64,000 nucleotides of DNA, taken from positions 1,302,001-1,366,000 of the forward strand of contig NZ_JAUSXM010000001.1 of NCBI RefSeq assembly GCF_030815985.1, in the 5' to 3' direction. Shown piece by piece: positions 47,748 to 57,913 of the stretch; the first letter of the stretch is position 1, and the number at the start of each line of letters is the position of its first letter. The translations under genes and the position numbers were made by a program. The notes beneath the pieces were generated by a model. That model was not told the origin of the DNA, did no database searches, and saw only the letters and a program-made list of their open reading frames with translations. The stretch comes from Paenibacillus sp. W2I17. Its GTDB lineage: Bacteria > Bacillota > Bacilli > Paenibacillales > Paenibacillaceae.

Positions 47748-48992
47748 CTATTTAAGTCCTTCATATAGAGGAAATTGCGAAGTGATTTCACGGACACTAC
47801 CTAATATTTGATTTTTTACATCCGAGTTCTTTGGATTTTTAAAAGCAAGCCCTATCAGCTGAGCAATTTCTTTCATTTCCCTGGCTCCAAGCCCTCTTGA
47901 AGTCATAGCCGGAGTTCCAAAACGAATACCGCTCGTAACTAAAGGACTTGCCGTATCATGAGGGATTGCATTTTTATTTGCCGTAATCCCTACTTCATCC
48001 AGTAAAGCTTCGGCTTCTTTGCCTGTAAGGCCCATAGTTCGTAAGTCAACCAACACGATATGATTATCTGTTCCTCCCGATACAAGGGTGAGCCCTTCAT
48101 TCATTAAAGTTTCTGCCAATACGTTGGCGTTATTCAGAACACCTTCAATATATGTTGTGAAATCGGATTGCAATGCCTCGCCTAATGCCACCGCTTTCCC
48201 CGCGATAACGTGCATGAATGGCCCACCCTGGGTTCCTGGGAATACAGCTTTGTCGATCGCCTTTGCCCACGACTCCCGGCACAAAATGGCTCCCCCTCGT
48301 GGCCCTCGTAAGGTCTTGTGTGTGGTAGTTGAAACAAAATGTGCATGTGGTACCGGGTTAGGATGCGAACCTGCCGCAACAATTCCTGCTATATGCGCCA
48401 TATCTACAAAGAAAAGAGCTCCCACTTCGGCGGCAATCTGGGAAAATAATTCAAACTCAATGGTCCGCGGGTATGCACTTCCACCTGCAACAATCATGCG
48501 TGGACGATACTTATAAGCAAGTTTACGTACTTCGTCAAAGTCAATGCGGCCCGTCTGTGCATCGACACCATATGGAACAAAATTGTAAAACCTACCTGAA
48601 AAATTAACAGTACTTCCGTGTGTTAGATGACCACCTTGGGATAGATTCATGCCAAGTATTGTGTCACCAATCTCAACCGAGGCAAAATATACTGCCATGT
48701 TGGCCTGAGAACCGGAGTGAGGCTGCACATTCGCATGTTCAGCGCCAAAAAGGGCTTTAAGGCGGCGATTCGCTATCTCCTCGACCGTATCAACATGCTC
48801 ACACCCGCCGTAATATCTTCTGCCCGGATACCCCTCTGCATATTTATTGGTCAACACTGAACCGGTTGCTTCCATCACAGCTTGACTCACAAAATTCTCT
48901 GATGCAATCAGTTCTATCGTATCCCGCTGCCGTGCAAGCTCTTGCTGAACAGCCTTTCCTATTACTTTATCTTGTTTCTCCAAATGTTTCAT
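47748..48992 (-). CDS. glyA: Serine hydroxymethyltransferase
   Basis: A 414-residue PLP enzyme that interconverts serine and glycine with transfer of a one-carbon unit to tetrahydrofolate; it can also cleave threonine-like beta-hydroxy amino acids. The N-terminal [10 protein letters not shown], the folate/PLP region and the PLP Lys in [14 protein letters not shown] are all intact. I use the ATG at 48992, 9 bases from GGGAGG. It ends the yggS-benE-glyA operon. This is not the usual housekeeping setting of glyA (near upp and atp genes), so it may be a second, specialised copy. Confidence 0.93.
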   Translation of the reverse strand: MKHLEKQDKVIGKAVQQELARQRDTIELIASENFVSQAVMEATGSVLTNKYAEGYPGRRYYGGCEHVDTVEEIANRRLKALFGAEHANVQPHSGSQANMAVYFASVEIGDTILGMNLSQGGHLTHGSTVNFSGRFYNFVPYGVDAQTGRIDFDEVRKLAYKYRPRMIVAGGSAYPRTIEFELFSQIAAEVGALFFVDMAHIAGIVAAGSHPNPVPHAHFVSTTTHKTLRGPRGGAILCRESWAKAIDKAVFPGTQGGPFMHVIAGKAVALGEALQSDFTTYIEGVLNNANVLAETLMNEGLTLVSGGTDNHIVLVDLRTMGLTGKEAEALLDEVGITANKNAIPHDTASPLVTSGIRFGTPAMTSRGLGAREMKEIAQLIGLAFKNPKNSDVKNQILGSVREITSQFPLYEGLK

Positions 48993-49017
48993 GAACATCT
49001 TCCTCCCAATCTTACGG

Positions 49018-50223
49018 TTATCTATTCGATCCAAATTGTTTTTTGGGAAATTTACTATTCATCAGTAGATGTGCCATCATTCCTGCAAACAGTCCCCAAA
49101 ATGCACCACCGACACCAAGCAAAGTCACATTCGCTGCTGTCGCCAAAAACGTAATCAATGCAGTTTCACGTCCCTTAGGGTCCGTTAATGCATTGGCAAG
49201 ACTGCCACCGATGGTTCCAAGTAAGGCCAATCCCGCTAATGTTGCAATAAAGGTAGCAGGAAGGATCAAAAACAGAGCAGCCAATGTTACGCCAAAAATG
49301 CCGACAAAAATATAAAAAACACCACAAGCAATACCTGCAATATACCGCTTCGTTGAATCCTCATGTGCATCTTTCCCTGTACAAATCGCTGCTGTAATAG
49401 CTGCCACATTAAAAGCATGTGATCCGAATGGGGCTGCAAGAAGCGAACCCAAACCTGTTACGGCCAAAATGGGATTGGCACTTGTCTTGAATCCATCATT
49501 ACGCAGAACAAGCATTCCGGGCATATACTGCCCTGTCAAGGTAATAATGAACAGCGGTAGCGCAACGCCAAGTAAAGCATTTAACGAAAATGCTGGAACA
49601 ACAAATACAGGCGATGCTACAGCCAATTGGATCGTACTGAAGTCTGTTTTCCCCATGCATATCAAATAAATCAAACCGATTGCCAATATGCCAACAATGG
49701 CGTAACGGGAAGTAAACCTTCTTAGCACGATATAGCCTGCAAACAGTACAATCACAAGCAAAGGATCTACCTTCGCCCCTCCAAAGGCCGATATTCCAAA
49801 CTGTAGCAAAATACCTGCTAACAATCCGGAAGCGATGCCTGGGGGAATAAGTCGAACGAAACGTTCAAACATGCCTGACCAACCTAAAATAATAAATCCG
49901 ACTGCTGAAATCATGTAAGCGCCAATAGCTTCTGGATAAGGGGTTACCGCTAATGCTGAAACGAGAAACGCCACACCCGGTGTAGACCAGGCTGTAATAA
50001 TCGGTTCCTTATATCGATAACTGAGCCAAATTCCTGTTACTCCTACCCCAATCGAGATGGACCAAATCCAGGAAGCGGTCATTTCCGGGCTTAAACCAGC
50101 GACTTTTGCAGCTTGAAAAACAAGGATAAACGTACCCCCGTAATTAACAATTACGGATATTAAAGCGGCGATCACCGGCGATATCAAATCACGGCCACGT
50201 AACGAAGGGGATGCTGTCTTCAT
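49018..50223 (-). CDS. BenE-family benzoate/H+ symporter-like permease
   Basis: A 401-residue membrane protein with about 12 predicted helices, matching the benzoate:H+ symporter (BenE/YdcO) family in length and motifs such as [31 protein letters not shown] and [20 protein letters not shown]. The ATG at 50223 has AGAGGT 10 bases upstream; a GTG at 50232 sits too close to it. It lies between the PLP-homeostasis gene and glyA, with gaps of 19 and 25 bases. No aromatic degradation genes are near, so the substrate may be a different organic acid or an amino acid. Confidence 0.9.
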   Translation of the reverse strand: MKTASPSLRGRDLISPVIAALISVIVNYGGTFILVFQAAKVAGLSPEMTASWIWSISIGVGVTGIWLSYRYKEPIITAWSTPGVAFLVSALAVTPYPEAIGAYMISAVGFIILGWSGMFERFVRLIPPGIASGLLAGILLQFGISAFGGAKVDPLLVIVLFAGYIVLRRFTSRYAIVGILAIGLIYLICMGKTDFSTIQLAVASPVFVVPAFSLNALLGVALPLFIITLTGQYMPGMLVLRNDGFKTSANPILAVTGLGSLLAAPFGSHAFNVAAITAAICTGKDAHEDSTKRYIAGIACGVFYIFVGIFGVTLAALFLILPATFIATLAGLALLGTIGGSLANALTDPKGRETALITFLATAANVTLLGVGGAFWGLFAGMMAHLLMNSKFPKKQFGSNR

Positions 50224-50242
50224 ATTTAACACTACCTCTCAC

Positions 50243-50986
50243 TTAATCATCGATGCGTGTGTTTTCATTCCAGTAATACTCGTCCGGTAAGTAGCGTTGA
50301 CCAAATACACTTGTCCCTACACGTATCATTGTAGCTCCTTCTTCAATGGCGACTTGGAAGTCACCAGACATACCCATCGATAAAATATCCATTTCTACGC
50401 GTGGAATATTTTTCTCTTTAATCTGTGTACGGATCTGGTTTAACAATCGAAAACAATGTCGCGTTTCTTCGTTTGTCGCATTCAGTTTTCCAATGGTCAT
50501 TAATCCTTTCACGTTTAATGTCTCGAATTGAGACAACTGTTCTACAAGCTCAACGGCTGTTTCTGGAGAGGCACCAAATTTACTTTCTTCGTAGGACGTA
50601 TTAATTTGCACAAGAATGTCTAAGGTCTTATTCTCTTTGAGAAGCTGGTTATGTAACGCTTGACCCAGTTTCAGACGATCTACGGAATGAATGAGAGTAA
50701 CATATTTAACAACGTCCTTTACTTTATTTGTTTGCAGATGTCCGATAAAATGCCATTCCACCTGCTTGCTTTGTTCCATGAGTGGGAATTTGTCTCGGAG
50801 TTCTTGAGCTTTGTTCTCTCCAAACAGGACCTCACCTGCTTGAATAGCTATTTGTAATTTCTCTAGCGGTACCGTTTTGGTCGCGAGCAACAACTTGATG
50901 TCCTCAATGTTGCGACCTGAAGCCTGGCAGGCCAATGCCATTTGCTGTCTTACAGCTTGAAGATTTTCTTCTACTAGATGTTTCAT
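50243..50986 (-). CDS. YggS/PLPBP-family pyridoxal phosphate homeostasis protein
   Basis: A 247-residue TIM-barrel protein that carries PLP but has no known enzyme activity; it buffers PLP and affects amino-acid balance. The PLP Lys lies in LLLATKTVPLEKL (about residue 37), with the family motifs FGENKAQEL, WHFIGHLQTNK and SMGMSGDFQVAIEEGATMIRVG split over the barrel. The ATG at 50986 is preceded by AAGGTGG; a GTG at 50995 overlaps it. It is first in the operon with a BenE-like permease and glyA. The usual copy lies near division genes, so this appears to be a second, dedicated copy. Confidence 0.92.
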   Translation of the reverse strand: MKHLVEENLQAVRQQMALACQASGRNIEDIKLLLATKTVPLEKLQIAIQAGEVLFGENKAQELRDKFPLMEQSKQVEWHFIGHLQTNKVKDVVKYVTLIHSVDRLKLGQALHNQLLKENKTLDILVQINTSYEESKFGASPETAVELVEQLSQFETLNVKGLMTIGKLNATNEETRHCFRLLNQIRTQIKEKNIPRVEMDILSMGMSGDFQVAIEEGATMIRVGTSVFGQRYLPDEYYWNENTRIDD

Positions 50987-51077
50987 GTCAGCCACCTTCT
51001 TTCTATTCCGAACAGGAATGAATCAATGAGATTAGCTCCTCCTTTTGTATTGTGAAGACTGTGTGGAACGTCATGCT

Positions 51078-51083
51078 AGTATA
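51078..51083 (-). promoter_or_regulatory. Promoter of yggS-benE-glyA operon
   Basis: On the minus strand TTGCTATACT gives an extended -10 box about 90 bases before the yggS start codon. No strong -35 hexamer is present, so activation by a protein bound upstream is likely. Confidence 0.5.
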
Positions 51084-51095
51084 GCAACGCATGGA

Positions 51096-51155
51096 TTGGA
51101 TATACATATCCAAAAATGCTCTTTTGGAGCAGTCCAAAATGACAAAGTGGACTAT
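51096..51155 (-). promoter_or_regulatory. Cluster of TCCA/TGGA inverted repeats upstream of yggS operon
   Basis: Three inverted repeats lie in 60 bases: 51096-51113 (8-base arms TTGGATAT/ATATCCAA), 51109-51128 (TCCAAAA/TTTTGGA) and 51131-51153 (AGTCCA/TGGACT). The minus-strand stretch ATAGTCCACTTTGT at 51142-51155 resembles TAGTCCAGCTTTGT at 45384-45397 before mocR. The cluster begins just upstream of the -35 position. A MocR-type activator site is the simplest reading. The remaining gap to 51236 holds nothing I can name. Confidence 0.55.
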
Positions 51156-51236
51156 AATTCAATTGGGGTTCCTTTAATATGCTTTTAAAAGTCAATAATC
51201 TGATTGATGTGATGCCCGCACGCTTCTTCTGAAATG

Positions 51237-51261
51237 AAAAAAGCCGCTAATTTAGCGGCTT
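51237..51261 (-). terminator. Terminator after ribose operon
   Basis: A 10-base perfect stem (AAGCCGCTAA and complement) followed on the minus strand by a T run, 58 bases after the rbsB stop codon. Confidence 0.8.
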
Positions 51262-51318
51262 GGTTTAGTTCTATGTTCATGTCCATGTCCAGAACGAAGA
51301 TACATGTTTTATGATGAT

Positions 51319-52251
51319 TTACTCGTTCACATTTTCCTTGGTTACCAGCTTCAATTCAGCGGGAATCGATGACTCCACCTGCTTGCCACTGAGCACATCC
51401 AGAGCTGCTTGCAGCGCCAGTTGGCCAATCAGTATAGGCTGCTGAGCGACTGTTGCCGTCAATTTTCCATCCTGAATGGATTTGATTGCATCATCATTGC
51501 CGTCGAATCCGATGACCGGAATGTCTTTACCTGAGCTTTGAATCGCTTCAATCGCACCAAGTGCCATCTCATCATTATGGGCAAATACTGCCTGCACGTC
51601 AGGATTACCTTGTAGCAAGTTCTCCATGACATTTAACCCTTTGGACCGATCGAAATCAGCAGATTGTTTGGAAACCACATCGAGTTGCTTGTCAGCCACT
51701 TCATGGAAGCCTTTACCCCGTTCTCTTGTTGCGGAAGCGCCAGGTACACCCTCAAGTTCAATGACTTTTGCTCCCTCGCCCAGTTGTTCCACAAAATATT
51801 CAGCTGCCATGCGTCCACCTTTAACGTTATCAGATGCCACTAGTGCCGCCACTTCGCCTTTATCTGCGGAGCGATCCAGCGTGATTACAGGAATGCCCAC
51901 ACTATTAGCGGATTGAACCGCTGTGGAGATCGCTGCAGAGTCCGCAGGGTTAATTAGAAGTGCACTAACGCCTTGCTGAATGAGATCATCCACATCATTG
52001 GTTTGTTTGGCCGAATCGTTCTGCGCATCCACCACGATGACCTGTATTCCCTGTTTTTTGGCTTCAGCCATTACCCCGTCCTTCAGTGATACAAAGAATG
52101 GATTGTTTAATGTAGATATCGACAAACCTATTTTCTTCTGTCCGTTACTTTTGTTAGGGTCAGGTTTGGCCCATTCCGGTGGCTCCAGAGAGCACCCGGC
52201 CAGAACGATGATCATCAGCATACTTACGAGTGTTACAGTCCACTTTTTCAT
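51319..52251 (-). CDS. rbsB: Ribose ABC transporter substrate-binding lipoprotein
   Basis: A 310-residue periplasmic-binding-protein type 1 lipoprotein that captures ribose. The signal ends IVLAGC with lipidated Cys20. Binding motifs include GLSISTLNNPFFVSLKDG, DAQNDSAKQTNDVDDLI and FAHNDEMALGAIEAIQ, all typical of RbsB. AGGAGAG precedes the ATG. Last gene of rbsRKDACB, 14 bases after rbsC. Confidence 0.95.
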   Translation of the reverse strand: MKKWTVTLVSMLMIIVLAGCSLEPPEWAKPDPNKSNGQKKIGLSISTLNNPFFVSLKDGVMAEAKKQGIQVIVVDAQNDSAKQTNDVDDLIQQGVSALLINPADSAAISTAVQSANSVGIPVITLDRSADKGEVAALVASDNVKGGRMAAEYFVEQLGEGAKVIELEGVPGASATRERGKGFHEVADKQLDVVSKQSADFDRSKGLNVMENLLQGNPDVQAVFAHNDEMALGAIEAIQSSGKDIPVIGFDGNDDAIKSIQDGKLTATVAQQPILIGQLALQAALDVLSGKQVESSIPAELKLVTKENVNE

Positions 52252-52265
52252 ATTCGCTTCTCTCC

Positions 52266-53237
52266 TTATGCTGTTTTCTTGCGGTCCAGCAGGACAGCAA
52301 TGGCAATGACGATACCTTTTACAACCATTTGATAAAATGAGTTTACTTCAAGCAAGTTCAATCCATTATTCAACACGCCGATAATCAGAACACCGATCAG
52401 TGTACCAACGATACGTCCTCGTCCTCCAGCAAGACTTGTACCACCCAATACAACTGCTGCGATTGCATCCAGCTCGTAGGATGTACCTGCCGTTGGTTGC
52501 GCTGAATTCAAACGAGATGTCAGAATTGCACCTGCCAGAGCAGCGAGCATACCTGTCAGGGAGTAGATCATAATTTTCACGCGATTAACTTTGATACCCG
52601 AGATAATGGAAGCTTTCTCATTACCACCGATAGCGTACGTTTTGCGGCCAAAAGCTGTTTTATGCAAAACAATCCACAGAATCATGAAGGTAATCAGCAT
52701 CGTAATTGCAGGTACCGGAATGCCCAGCAGGTAACCGCGGCCGAACAATTGAAACAACAAGTTATCTCCGAGGCCTGTAATTGGGTTACCATTTGTGTAC
52801 ACCAATGTTAGTCCCCGGAATATGGTCATGGTAGCGAGTGTAGCGATAAACGGAGCCATTTTACCTTTGGTAATCATCAGTCCGTTCACCATACCCATGA
52901 CACCACCGAGTGCTACACCGATAATGATGGACAAGATTGGATCGAGACCAGACAACATCATATTTGCTACAAAAGCACTGGATAAAGCCAAGATTGAGCC
53001 GACCGACAGATCAATTCCACCCGTCAGAATAACAAATGTCATACCAAAGGCAATCAGCGCATTAATCGAGACTTGACGCAATAAATTCAAGATATTAAGC
53101 GGTTCCAAGAAACTTGGATTCAACACCGATACGATGAGAATAAGAATGATTAAACCAAGCAGCGGTCCCAATTTTTGTATCACGTTTGAGAAACGGAAGC
53201 CGCTTTTAGCCGTTTTGTTTTCCTGCATTGTTGTCAT
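52266..53237 (-). CDS. rbsC: Ribose ABC transporter permease
   Basis: A 323-residue membrane protein of the BPD_transp_2 class with eight to ten helices; FGMTFVILTGGIDLSVGSIL and AAVVLGGTSLAGGRGRIVGT are family hallmarks. GGGGGA precedes the ATG. It starts one base after the rbsA stop and forms the membrane channel of the ribose importer. Confidence 0.95.
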   Translation of the reverse strand: MTTMQENKTAKSGFRFSNVIQKLGPLLGLIILILIVSVLNPSFLEPLNILNLLRQVSINALIAFGMTFVILTGGIDLSVGSILALSSAFVANMMLSGLDPILSIIIGVALGGVMGMVNGLMITKGKMAPFIATLATMTIFRGLTLVYTNGNPITGLGDNLLFQLFGRGYLLGIPVPAITMLITFMILWIVLHKTAFGRKTYAIGGNEKASIISGIKVNRVKIMIYSLTGMLAALAGAILTSRLNSAQPTAGTSYELDAIAAVVLGGTSLAGGRGRIVGTLIGVLIIGVLNNGLNLLEVNSFYQMVVKGIVIAIAVLLDRKKTA

Positions 53238-53238
53238 A

Positions 53239-54720
53239 TCACTGTCCCCCTGTGGCCAATGTCATAATGTGTTCTTGTGTTGCTACGTCCCTTGCAACCT
53301 CGCCACTAATGTGTCCTTCATGCACAACCGCGATCCGGTCGCTCATGCCAAGCACTTCAGGTAGCTCCGACGATACCATGATGATTGCAACGCCACGGTC
53401 TGTCAGTTCATTCATCAATTCATAGATTTCGCGCTTCGCTCCGACATCCACTCCGCGCGTGGGTTCATCCAGGATAAGTACGCTTGGTCCGATCCCAACC
53501 CATTTCGCGATAACCACCTTCTGCTGGTTACCCCCCGATAGATTTCTTGCCGCCGTCTCGGAGGATTGTGTTTTGATCTGTAGACGTTTGATCAGTGTAT
53601 CTACGAAGTCTTGTTCTTTCGAAGCTGAGATGAAACCTTTGCTTGAGAAACTGAACAGATTTGGCAACGCCATATTCTCGCGAATAGAGAAGTCTAATAC
53701 CAGCCCTTCATCCTTGCGGTCTTCTGTAATAAACCCGATTCCATGTTTCACTGCATCTGCCGGTTTACGAATGTTCGCTTTTTTGCCGCGAATGAAGATT
53801 TCACCGCTATCCAACGTATCCAAACCAAAGATGGTTCTCATGATCTCTGTTCGCCCAGAACCCATGAGTCCTGAGAAACCGAGTATTTCCCCCGCTCTCA
53901 CGGTGAAGTTAATATTCTCAAATAGACCTTTGCTGCTTGCATTCCTTACTTCGAGGACAACTTCACCATAAGAAGGATTCCGGACAGGATAACGCTCGGT
54001 AAGTTCACGACCTACCATTTTCCGAACCACATCATCAAAGCTTGTCTGCGGAATAGCTTGCGTGTCCACCGTTCTTCCGTCACGCATGATGGTAATCCGG
54101 TCACAGATCGTGAATATCTCCTCCATTCGGTGAGAAATATACACGATGGATACGCCTTCCTTCTTCAGCGAGCTGATTACACCAAACAGCTTCTGGATCT
54201 CGCGCTCTGTAAGTGCTGCTGTTGGCTCGTCCATTATGATGACCTTGGCATCTGTCATTAGCGCTTTGGCAATTTCAATCATCTGTTGCTGCCCGACAGA
54301 GCACTCTCCCGCAGGACGTTCCAGTGGTATGTCTACGGAAAGCTTGGCGAACTGTTCTTTGGCAAGCGCTCTCATTTGTCTTGTATTAAGCAACCCGATG
54401 GATGATGTCAGTTCCTTACCAATAAATAGATTATCCAGCACCGTCATTTCAGGCCATACATTCAGCTCCTGATGGATAAAGGTGATACCCAGTTTCTCTG
54501 CTTCTTTCGGACTTGCAAAATAGTTTTCTTCTCCGTCTATGGTAATGGTTCCCTGATCACGCTGATGAAGACCAATCAGAATATTCATCAGTGTGGATTT
54601 GCCGGCTCCATTCTCCCCCATCAGGGCATGAACTTCACCATCCTTTAGTTCAAAATCCACTCCGCTCAGCACCTGATTCGTTCCAAACGCTTTATGAATG
54701 TCTTGCATCTGAATGTGCAT
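53239..54720 (-). CDS. rbsA: Ribose ABC transporter ATP-binding protein
   Basis: A 493-residue ATPase with two nucleotide-binding domains. The first has Walker [10 protein letters not shown] and signature [15 protein letters not shown]; the second has a degenerate Walker A (GLMGSGRTE) and signature [14 protein letters not shown], the usual asymmetry of RbsA. The ATG at 54720 has AAAGGAGGT upstream; the longer frame to 54768 overlaps rbsD and is not needed. Confidence 0.95.
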   Translation of the reverse strand: MHIQMQDIHKAFGTNQVLSGVDFELKDGEVHALMGENGAGKSTLMNILIGLHQRDQGTITIDGEENYFASPKEAEKLGITFIHQELNVWPEMTVLDNLFIGKELTSSIGLLNTRQMRALAKEQFAKLSVDIPLERPAGECSVGQQQMIEIAKALMTDAKVIIMDEPTAALTEREIQKLFGVISSLKKEGVSIVYISHRMEEIFTICDRITIMRDGRTVDTQAIPQTSFDDVVRKMVGRELTERYPVRNPSYGEVVLEVRNASSKGLFENINFTVRAGEILGFSGLMGSGRTEIMRTIFGLDTLDSGEIFIRGKKANIRKPADAVKHGIGFITEDRKDEGLVLDFSIRENMALPNLFSFSSKGFISASKEQDFVDTLIKRLQIKTQSSETAARNLSGGNQQKVVIAKWVGIGPSVLILDEPTRGVDVGAKREIYELMNELTDRGVAIIMVSSELPEVLGMSDRIAVVHEGHISGEVARDVATQEHIMTLATGGQ

Positions 54721-54734
54721 TACGCAACCTCCTT

Positions 54735-55136
54735 TTAACCGAAATGGACTCCCGATTGTAAAATGCAATTGGCATAGGGTGTGGCTTCACCTGTGCGGAT
54801 GACCGCTTTCACCTGCCGGGTTAATGCTTTGAATTGTTCGTGGCTGACGGAAGCATCGATTGCTTCTACTCCGAATTTCTCTGTAATGAATTGCATGGCT
54901 ACAGGATTGCCTTCGCGAATCTCTTCAGCCACAATGACTTTCTCAATGATCATATCTTCAGTGATCGCTTCCACCACTTCGCGAAAACTTGGTGTTCCCA
55001 GTTTGAGGGCCAGGTCAATTTTGAGTACCCCGTCCGGTACCGGCAGACCTGCATCCGCGATCGCAATCATGTCCGTATGGCCCAGATCAGACAGAATCTT
55101 GGAAATGTGACTATTCAACATGCCATTTCTTTTCAT
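54735..55136 (-). CDS. rbsD: D-ribose pyranase
   Basis: A 133-residue enzyme that converts the beta-pyranose form of ribose to the furanose form for ribokinase. The sequence [20 protein letters not shown] with the catalytic His in NSHIS and the C-terminal [14 protein letters not shown] are characteristic. Its ATG overlaps the rbsK stop codon by one base (TAATG), so the two are coupled. Confidence 0.95.
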   Translation of the reverse strand: MKRNGMLNSHISKILSDLGHTDMIAIADAGLPVPDGVLKIDLALKLGTPSFREVVEAITEDMIIEKVIVAEEIREGNPVAMQFITEKFGVEAIDASVSHEQFKALTRQVKAVIRTGEATPYANCILQSGVHFG

Positions 55137-56014
55137 TACAAACTCTCCTCTACTTCATCACGCGTTGGCATGCCGCCCTGCGCTCCGAACTTGGTGACGG
55201 ACAACGATGCAGCCCGATTGGCGAAGCGTATACTCTCTTGCAACGCTTTTCCTTCAGCCAAAGCAACTGCAAATGCGGCGTTGAACGTATCCCCTGCCCC
55301 AGTAGTATCGATAGCCTCAACTTTATAAGTTGGGACTAGAATTTCCTCAGCGCCATCAAAGTAACGTACACCTTTACTGCCCTCCGTGATGAACAATTTG
55401 TTAGGATACTGACGTAATGCCTGTGCCGGACTCATACCCTGAAACAAAATCTCGGCTTCATGCTCGTTCGGCGTGATATATGCGGCATTGTCGATCACTT
55501 CTTGCGGCAATGTTCTCGCCGGAGCGGGATTAAGCAGCAGCGGTGTTCCGAATTCTGCACACAATGTACTCACATGCACAACCGTTTCCTCCGGAATTTC
55601 CTGCTGAATTAATACGATATCTGCATCGCGGATCACTTCAGCTGCTTCATCGACATATGCAGGAGTAACTTCCCGATTCGCCGCTTCAACCACTACGATA
55701 CTATTATCACCTTCTGCCAGAATGATATGAGCCGTTCCACTTTCCAAATGTGTAACCGGTTTCACATTTTGCGTATTTACAGCATTTGTTCTAAAGTTCT
55801 CTAAAATATCTTTGCCAAAGGCATCGTCGCCTACCCGGCCGATCATCGCAACCTCGGCACCCAATCGTGCAGCAGCAACAGCCTGATTGGCTCCCTTGCC
55901 GCCAGGAACCGTTTTGAAGCTATCGCCAAGAACGGTTTCACCCGCCCCCGGCCGTCTTGACGAAGTAACAACCAGATCCATCGAACTGCTTCCAATTACA
56001 CATATTTTAGCCAT
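55136..56014 (-). CDS. rbsK: Ribokinase
   Basis: A 292-residue PfkB-family kinase that makes ribose 5-phosphate with ATP. Both family signatures are present: [16 protein letters not shown] near residue 40 and [17 protein letters not shown] near residue 235, whose Asp is the catalytic base. It overlaps rbsR by 8 bases. Confidence 0.95.
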   Translation of the reverse strand: MAKICVIGSSSMDLVVTSSRRPGAGETVLGDSFKTVPGGKGANQAVAAARLGAEVAMIGRVGDDAFGKDILENFRTNAVNTQNVKPVTHLESGTAHIILAEGDNSIVVVEAANREVTPAYVDEAAEVIRDADIVLIQQEIPEETVVHVSTLCAEFGTPLLLNPAPARTLPQEVIDNAAYITPNEHEAEILFQGMSPAQALRQYPNKLFITEGSKGVRYFDGAEEILVPTYKVEAIDTTGAGDTFNAAFAVALAEGKALQESIRFANRAASLSVTKFGAQGGMPTRDEVEESL

Positions 56015-56996
56015 CTGATCTCACCTTTCTCGTAGTGCCCCGTTCGATGAAACTTACGGGCAACTGTATGTTTTTATTCTCTATTGCAGCTTGTTCCACA
56101 AGCTGGATAAGTAATCCCGCCGCTTCTCTTCCCATCTCGTATGCTGGCTGATGAATGGTGGACAATGCCGGCGATAACAGGCTGCTCATCGGAATATCAT
56201 CGAAACCAATCACTTGTACGTCATCAGGAACCTTTCTTCCGATCCGTGATGCCTCATGTAGTACTGCCATGGCTGCGATGTCATTGCTGGCAATGATGCC
56301 GTCTGTGTCCGCATACTTTCTGAATAATTCTTCAGCCCATACCCCTGCCTCGTTAATTGAAAATGAGGTCGTCTGGATTACCCGGTAGTCTAACCCAGCA
56401 TCACGGATGATTTCAATCGCCCCTTCAAAACGATCCTGAGCGGGTCTGATCTGTGAAGGTCCCTGCATAACTGTAATCCGGCGACTGCCGCGTTTGATAA
56501 TCTCCCTTGCAGCTAGTCTTCCACCTTCCCTGCCGTCCGCATACACGGATGGACGATCCAGTGAGGTTCTGTCCAGAAACACCACGGGAATCTTCAGTTT
56601 TTCATATATTGAAGAATGAGGGTAGTTCGTTGAAGAGATCACACCGACCACGTTGTTCTGGATAAACGTCTGGATGTAATCCTGCTCCTTCCGTTCATCC
56701 TCATCACTATTTCCAAATATCAGTCTGTAATCCTGCTCCTGCATCCGGTCCTCTACGCCGCGGGCCAACTGCGGGAAGTAAGGGTTGGCAATATCCGGCA
56801 ACAACAGGCCAATCAGTTTGGACTTGCGCTTATATAATGAGCGGGCCACTTCATTTGGCGAAAAATTAAGCGCCTTCACAGCATCTTCCACTTTCTTGCG
56901 TGTGTCGGCATGAACATAACCTCTATCATTAATGACTCTGGATACGGTGGCAACAGATACGCCAGCCAGTTGAGCTACGTCTTTAATTGTTGTCAT
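56007..56996 (-). CDS. rbsR: Ribose operon repressor, LacI family
   Basis: A 329-residue repressor with the LacI headpiece TIKDVAQLAGVSVATVSRVI at the N-terminus and a type 1 binding-protein domain for the effector. It is first in its own operon and presumably binds the palindrome at 57015-57028. AGAGGAG precedes the ATG. The assignment to RbsR rests on context; CcpA-like residues were not compared. Confidence 0.92.
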   Translation of the reverse strand: MTTIKDVAQLAGVSVATVSRVINDRGYVHADTRKKVEDAVKALNFSPNEVARSLYKRKSKLIGLLLPDIANPYFPQLARGVEDRMQEQDYRLIFGNSDEDERKEQDYIQTFIQNNVVGVISSTNYPHSSIYEKLKIPVVFLDRTSLDRPSVYADGREGGRLAAREIIKRGSRRITVMQGPSQIRPAQDRFEGAIEIIRDAGLDYRVIQTTSFSINEAGVWAEELFRKYADTDGIIASNDIAAMAVLHEASRIGRKVPDDVQVIGFDDIPMSSLLSPALSTIHQPAYEMGREAAGLLIQLVEQAAIENKNIQLPVSFIERGTTRKVRSDG

Positions 56997-57014
56997 AAGT
57001 TGCTCTCCTCTATG

Positions 57015-57028
57015 TGTAACCGGTTACA
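57015..57028. promoter_or_regulatory. Palindromic operator/cre site of ribose operon
   Basis: The perfect palindrome TGTAACCGGTTACA matches the cre consensus at 14 of 14 positions and is also a typical LacI-family operator. It lies 7 bases after the -10 box and should cover the transcription start, so RbsR, CcpA or both could bind. Confidence 0.75.
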
Positions 57029-57034
57029 GACATT

Positions 57035-57063
57035 AAATTATCATATTATTTTTAATTTGACAA
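57035..57063 (-). promoter_or_regulatory. Promoter of ribose operon
   Basis: On the minus strand a TTGTCA -35 box (57058-57063) and a TAATTT -10 box (57035-57040) are separated by 17 bases, immediately upstream of the operator. The rest of this 309-base gap up to the cupin gene holds only the terminator at 57173-57204. Confidence 0.5.
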
Positions 57064-57172
57064 GTGGTTTCATTCTGGAAATTTCTCCAAGTATACATAA
57101 ATGTGCACTGGAATCCATCTATATCATGGTTTTCACCTGTCAGGGAGATCGATACTTCATAGACGTAAAGAA

Positions 57173-57204
57173 GCCATCACTCGATTAAAACTCAGAGTGA
57201 TGGC
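57173..57204 (-). terminator. Hairpin after cupin gene
   Basis: A perfect 10-base stem (GCCATCACTC and complement) with a 12-base loop, followed on the minus strand by TTCTTTA, about 100 bases after the cupin stop. A weak terminator. Confidence 0.55.
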
Positions 57205-57305
57205 ACCCAGATCAACATAAAAATCAGCAATCTCGCTGGATTTAATTAGCCTTTAATTTAAATTAGGAGTAACATTTTCGAAGAAATCAGTTCCAAGCGT
57301 TTATT

Positions 57306-57713
57306 TTATAACTCCCCATAAACTTCATCTGTAACAGGTTCCAACCATTCCGGTGTACCTGCAGTGATTGCAATGTGTTCAAACCAACTATCTTTAGCGG
57401 CCCCATGCCAGTGTTTCACACCATCATGAGTCACAATAACATCGCCGGCTTTGAGGAATTGAGCAGGCTTTCCTTCTTCCTGATACCAACCTTCCCCACC
57501 AGTCACTAACAACAGCTGAAATCCACCGCGATGGATATGCCAGTTATTTCTGCATCCCGGTTCAAACGTTACATTCCCAACACCCACATTCACTTTGGGA
57601 TCAGCAACCAAGGATTGGAGATAACTTTGCCCTATGAAATATTGCGAAAATGCTTCGTTTTTTTCTCCTACCGGGAATATCCCTCCATCTTTAACTTCTT
57701 CATGTTTAGCCAT
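57306..57713 (-). CDS. Cupin-domain protein
   Basis: A 135-residue single-domain cupin. The metal-binding motifs are visible: WHIHRGGFQLLLVTGGEGW (His, His) and DGVKHWHGAAKDSWFEHIAI (His). The family is often annotated next to carboxymuconolactone-decarboxylase-like proteins, but no reaction can be assigned. GGAGG stands before the ATG. It is divergent from a TetR gene, with a palindrome between them, so it is probably the repressor's target. Confidence 0.88.
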   Translation of the reverse strand: MAKHEEVKDGGIFPVGEKNEAFSQYFIGQSYLQSLVADPKVNVGVGNVTFEPGCRNNWHIHRGGFQLLLVTGGEGWYQEEGKPAQFLKAGDVIVTHDGVKHWHGAAKDSWFEHIAITAGTPEWLEPVTDEVYGEL

Positions 57714-57789
57714 TTTATTTCCTCCAATGTGATCTTATTGATTAATCCGTCCTGCTCCTATGTTGACCTAAATATGATTACACACATAC

Positions 57790-57803
57790 GTGCGATATCG
57801 CAC
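57790..57803. promoter_or_regulatory. Palindromic operator between cupin and TetR genes
   Basis: GTGCGATATCGCAC is a perfect 14-base palindrome in the divergent gap. A TATAAT box at 57811-57816 lies directly beside it on the TetR side, so a bound dimer would block that promoter. Confidence 0.6.
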
Positions 57804-57913
57804 ATTGGTGTATAATATAAAATAATTGCACTGCCTCTGCAAGGATCAAATGGACCCGATCTGTGCCTTATGGCGCAAAGGAACAACATTTGTGCAACTA
57901 CTCTCTGGAAAGA

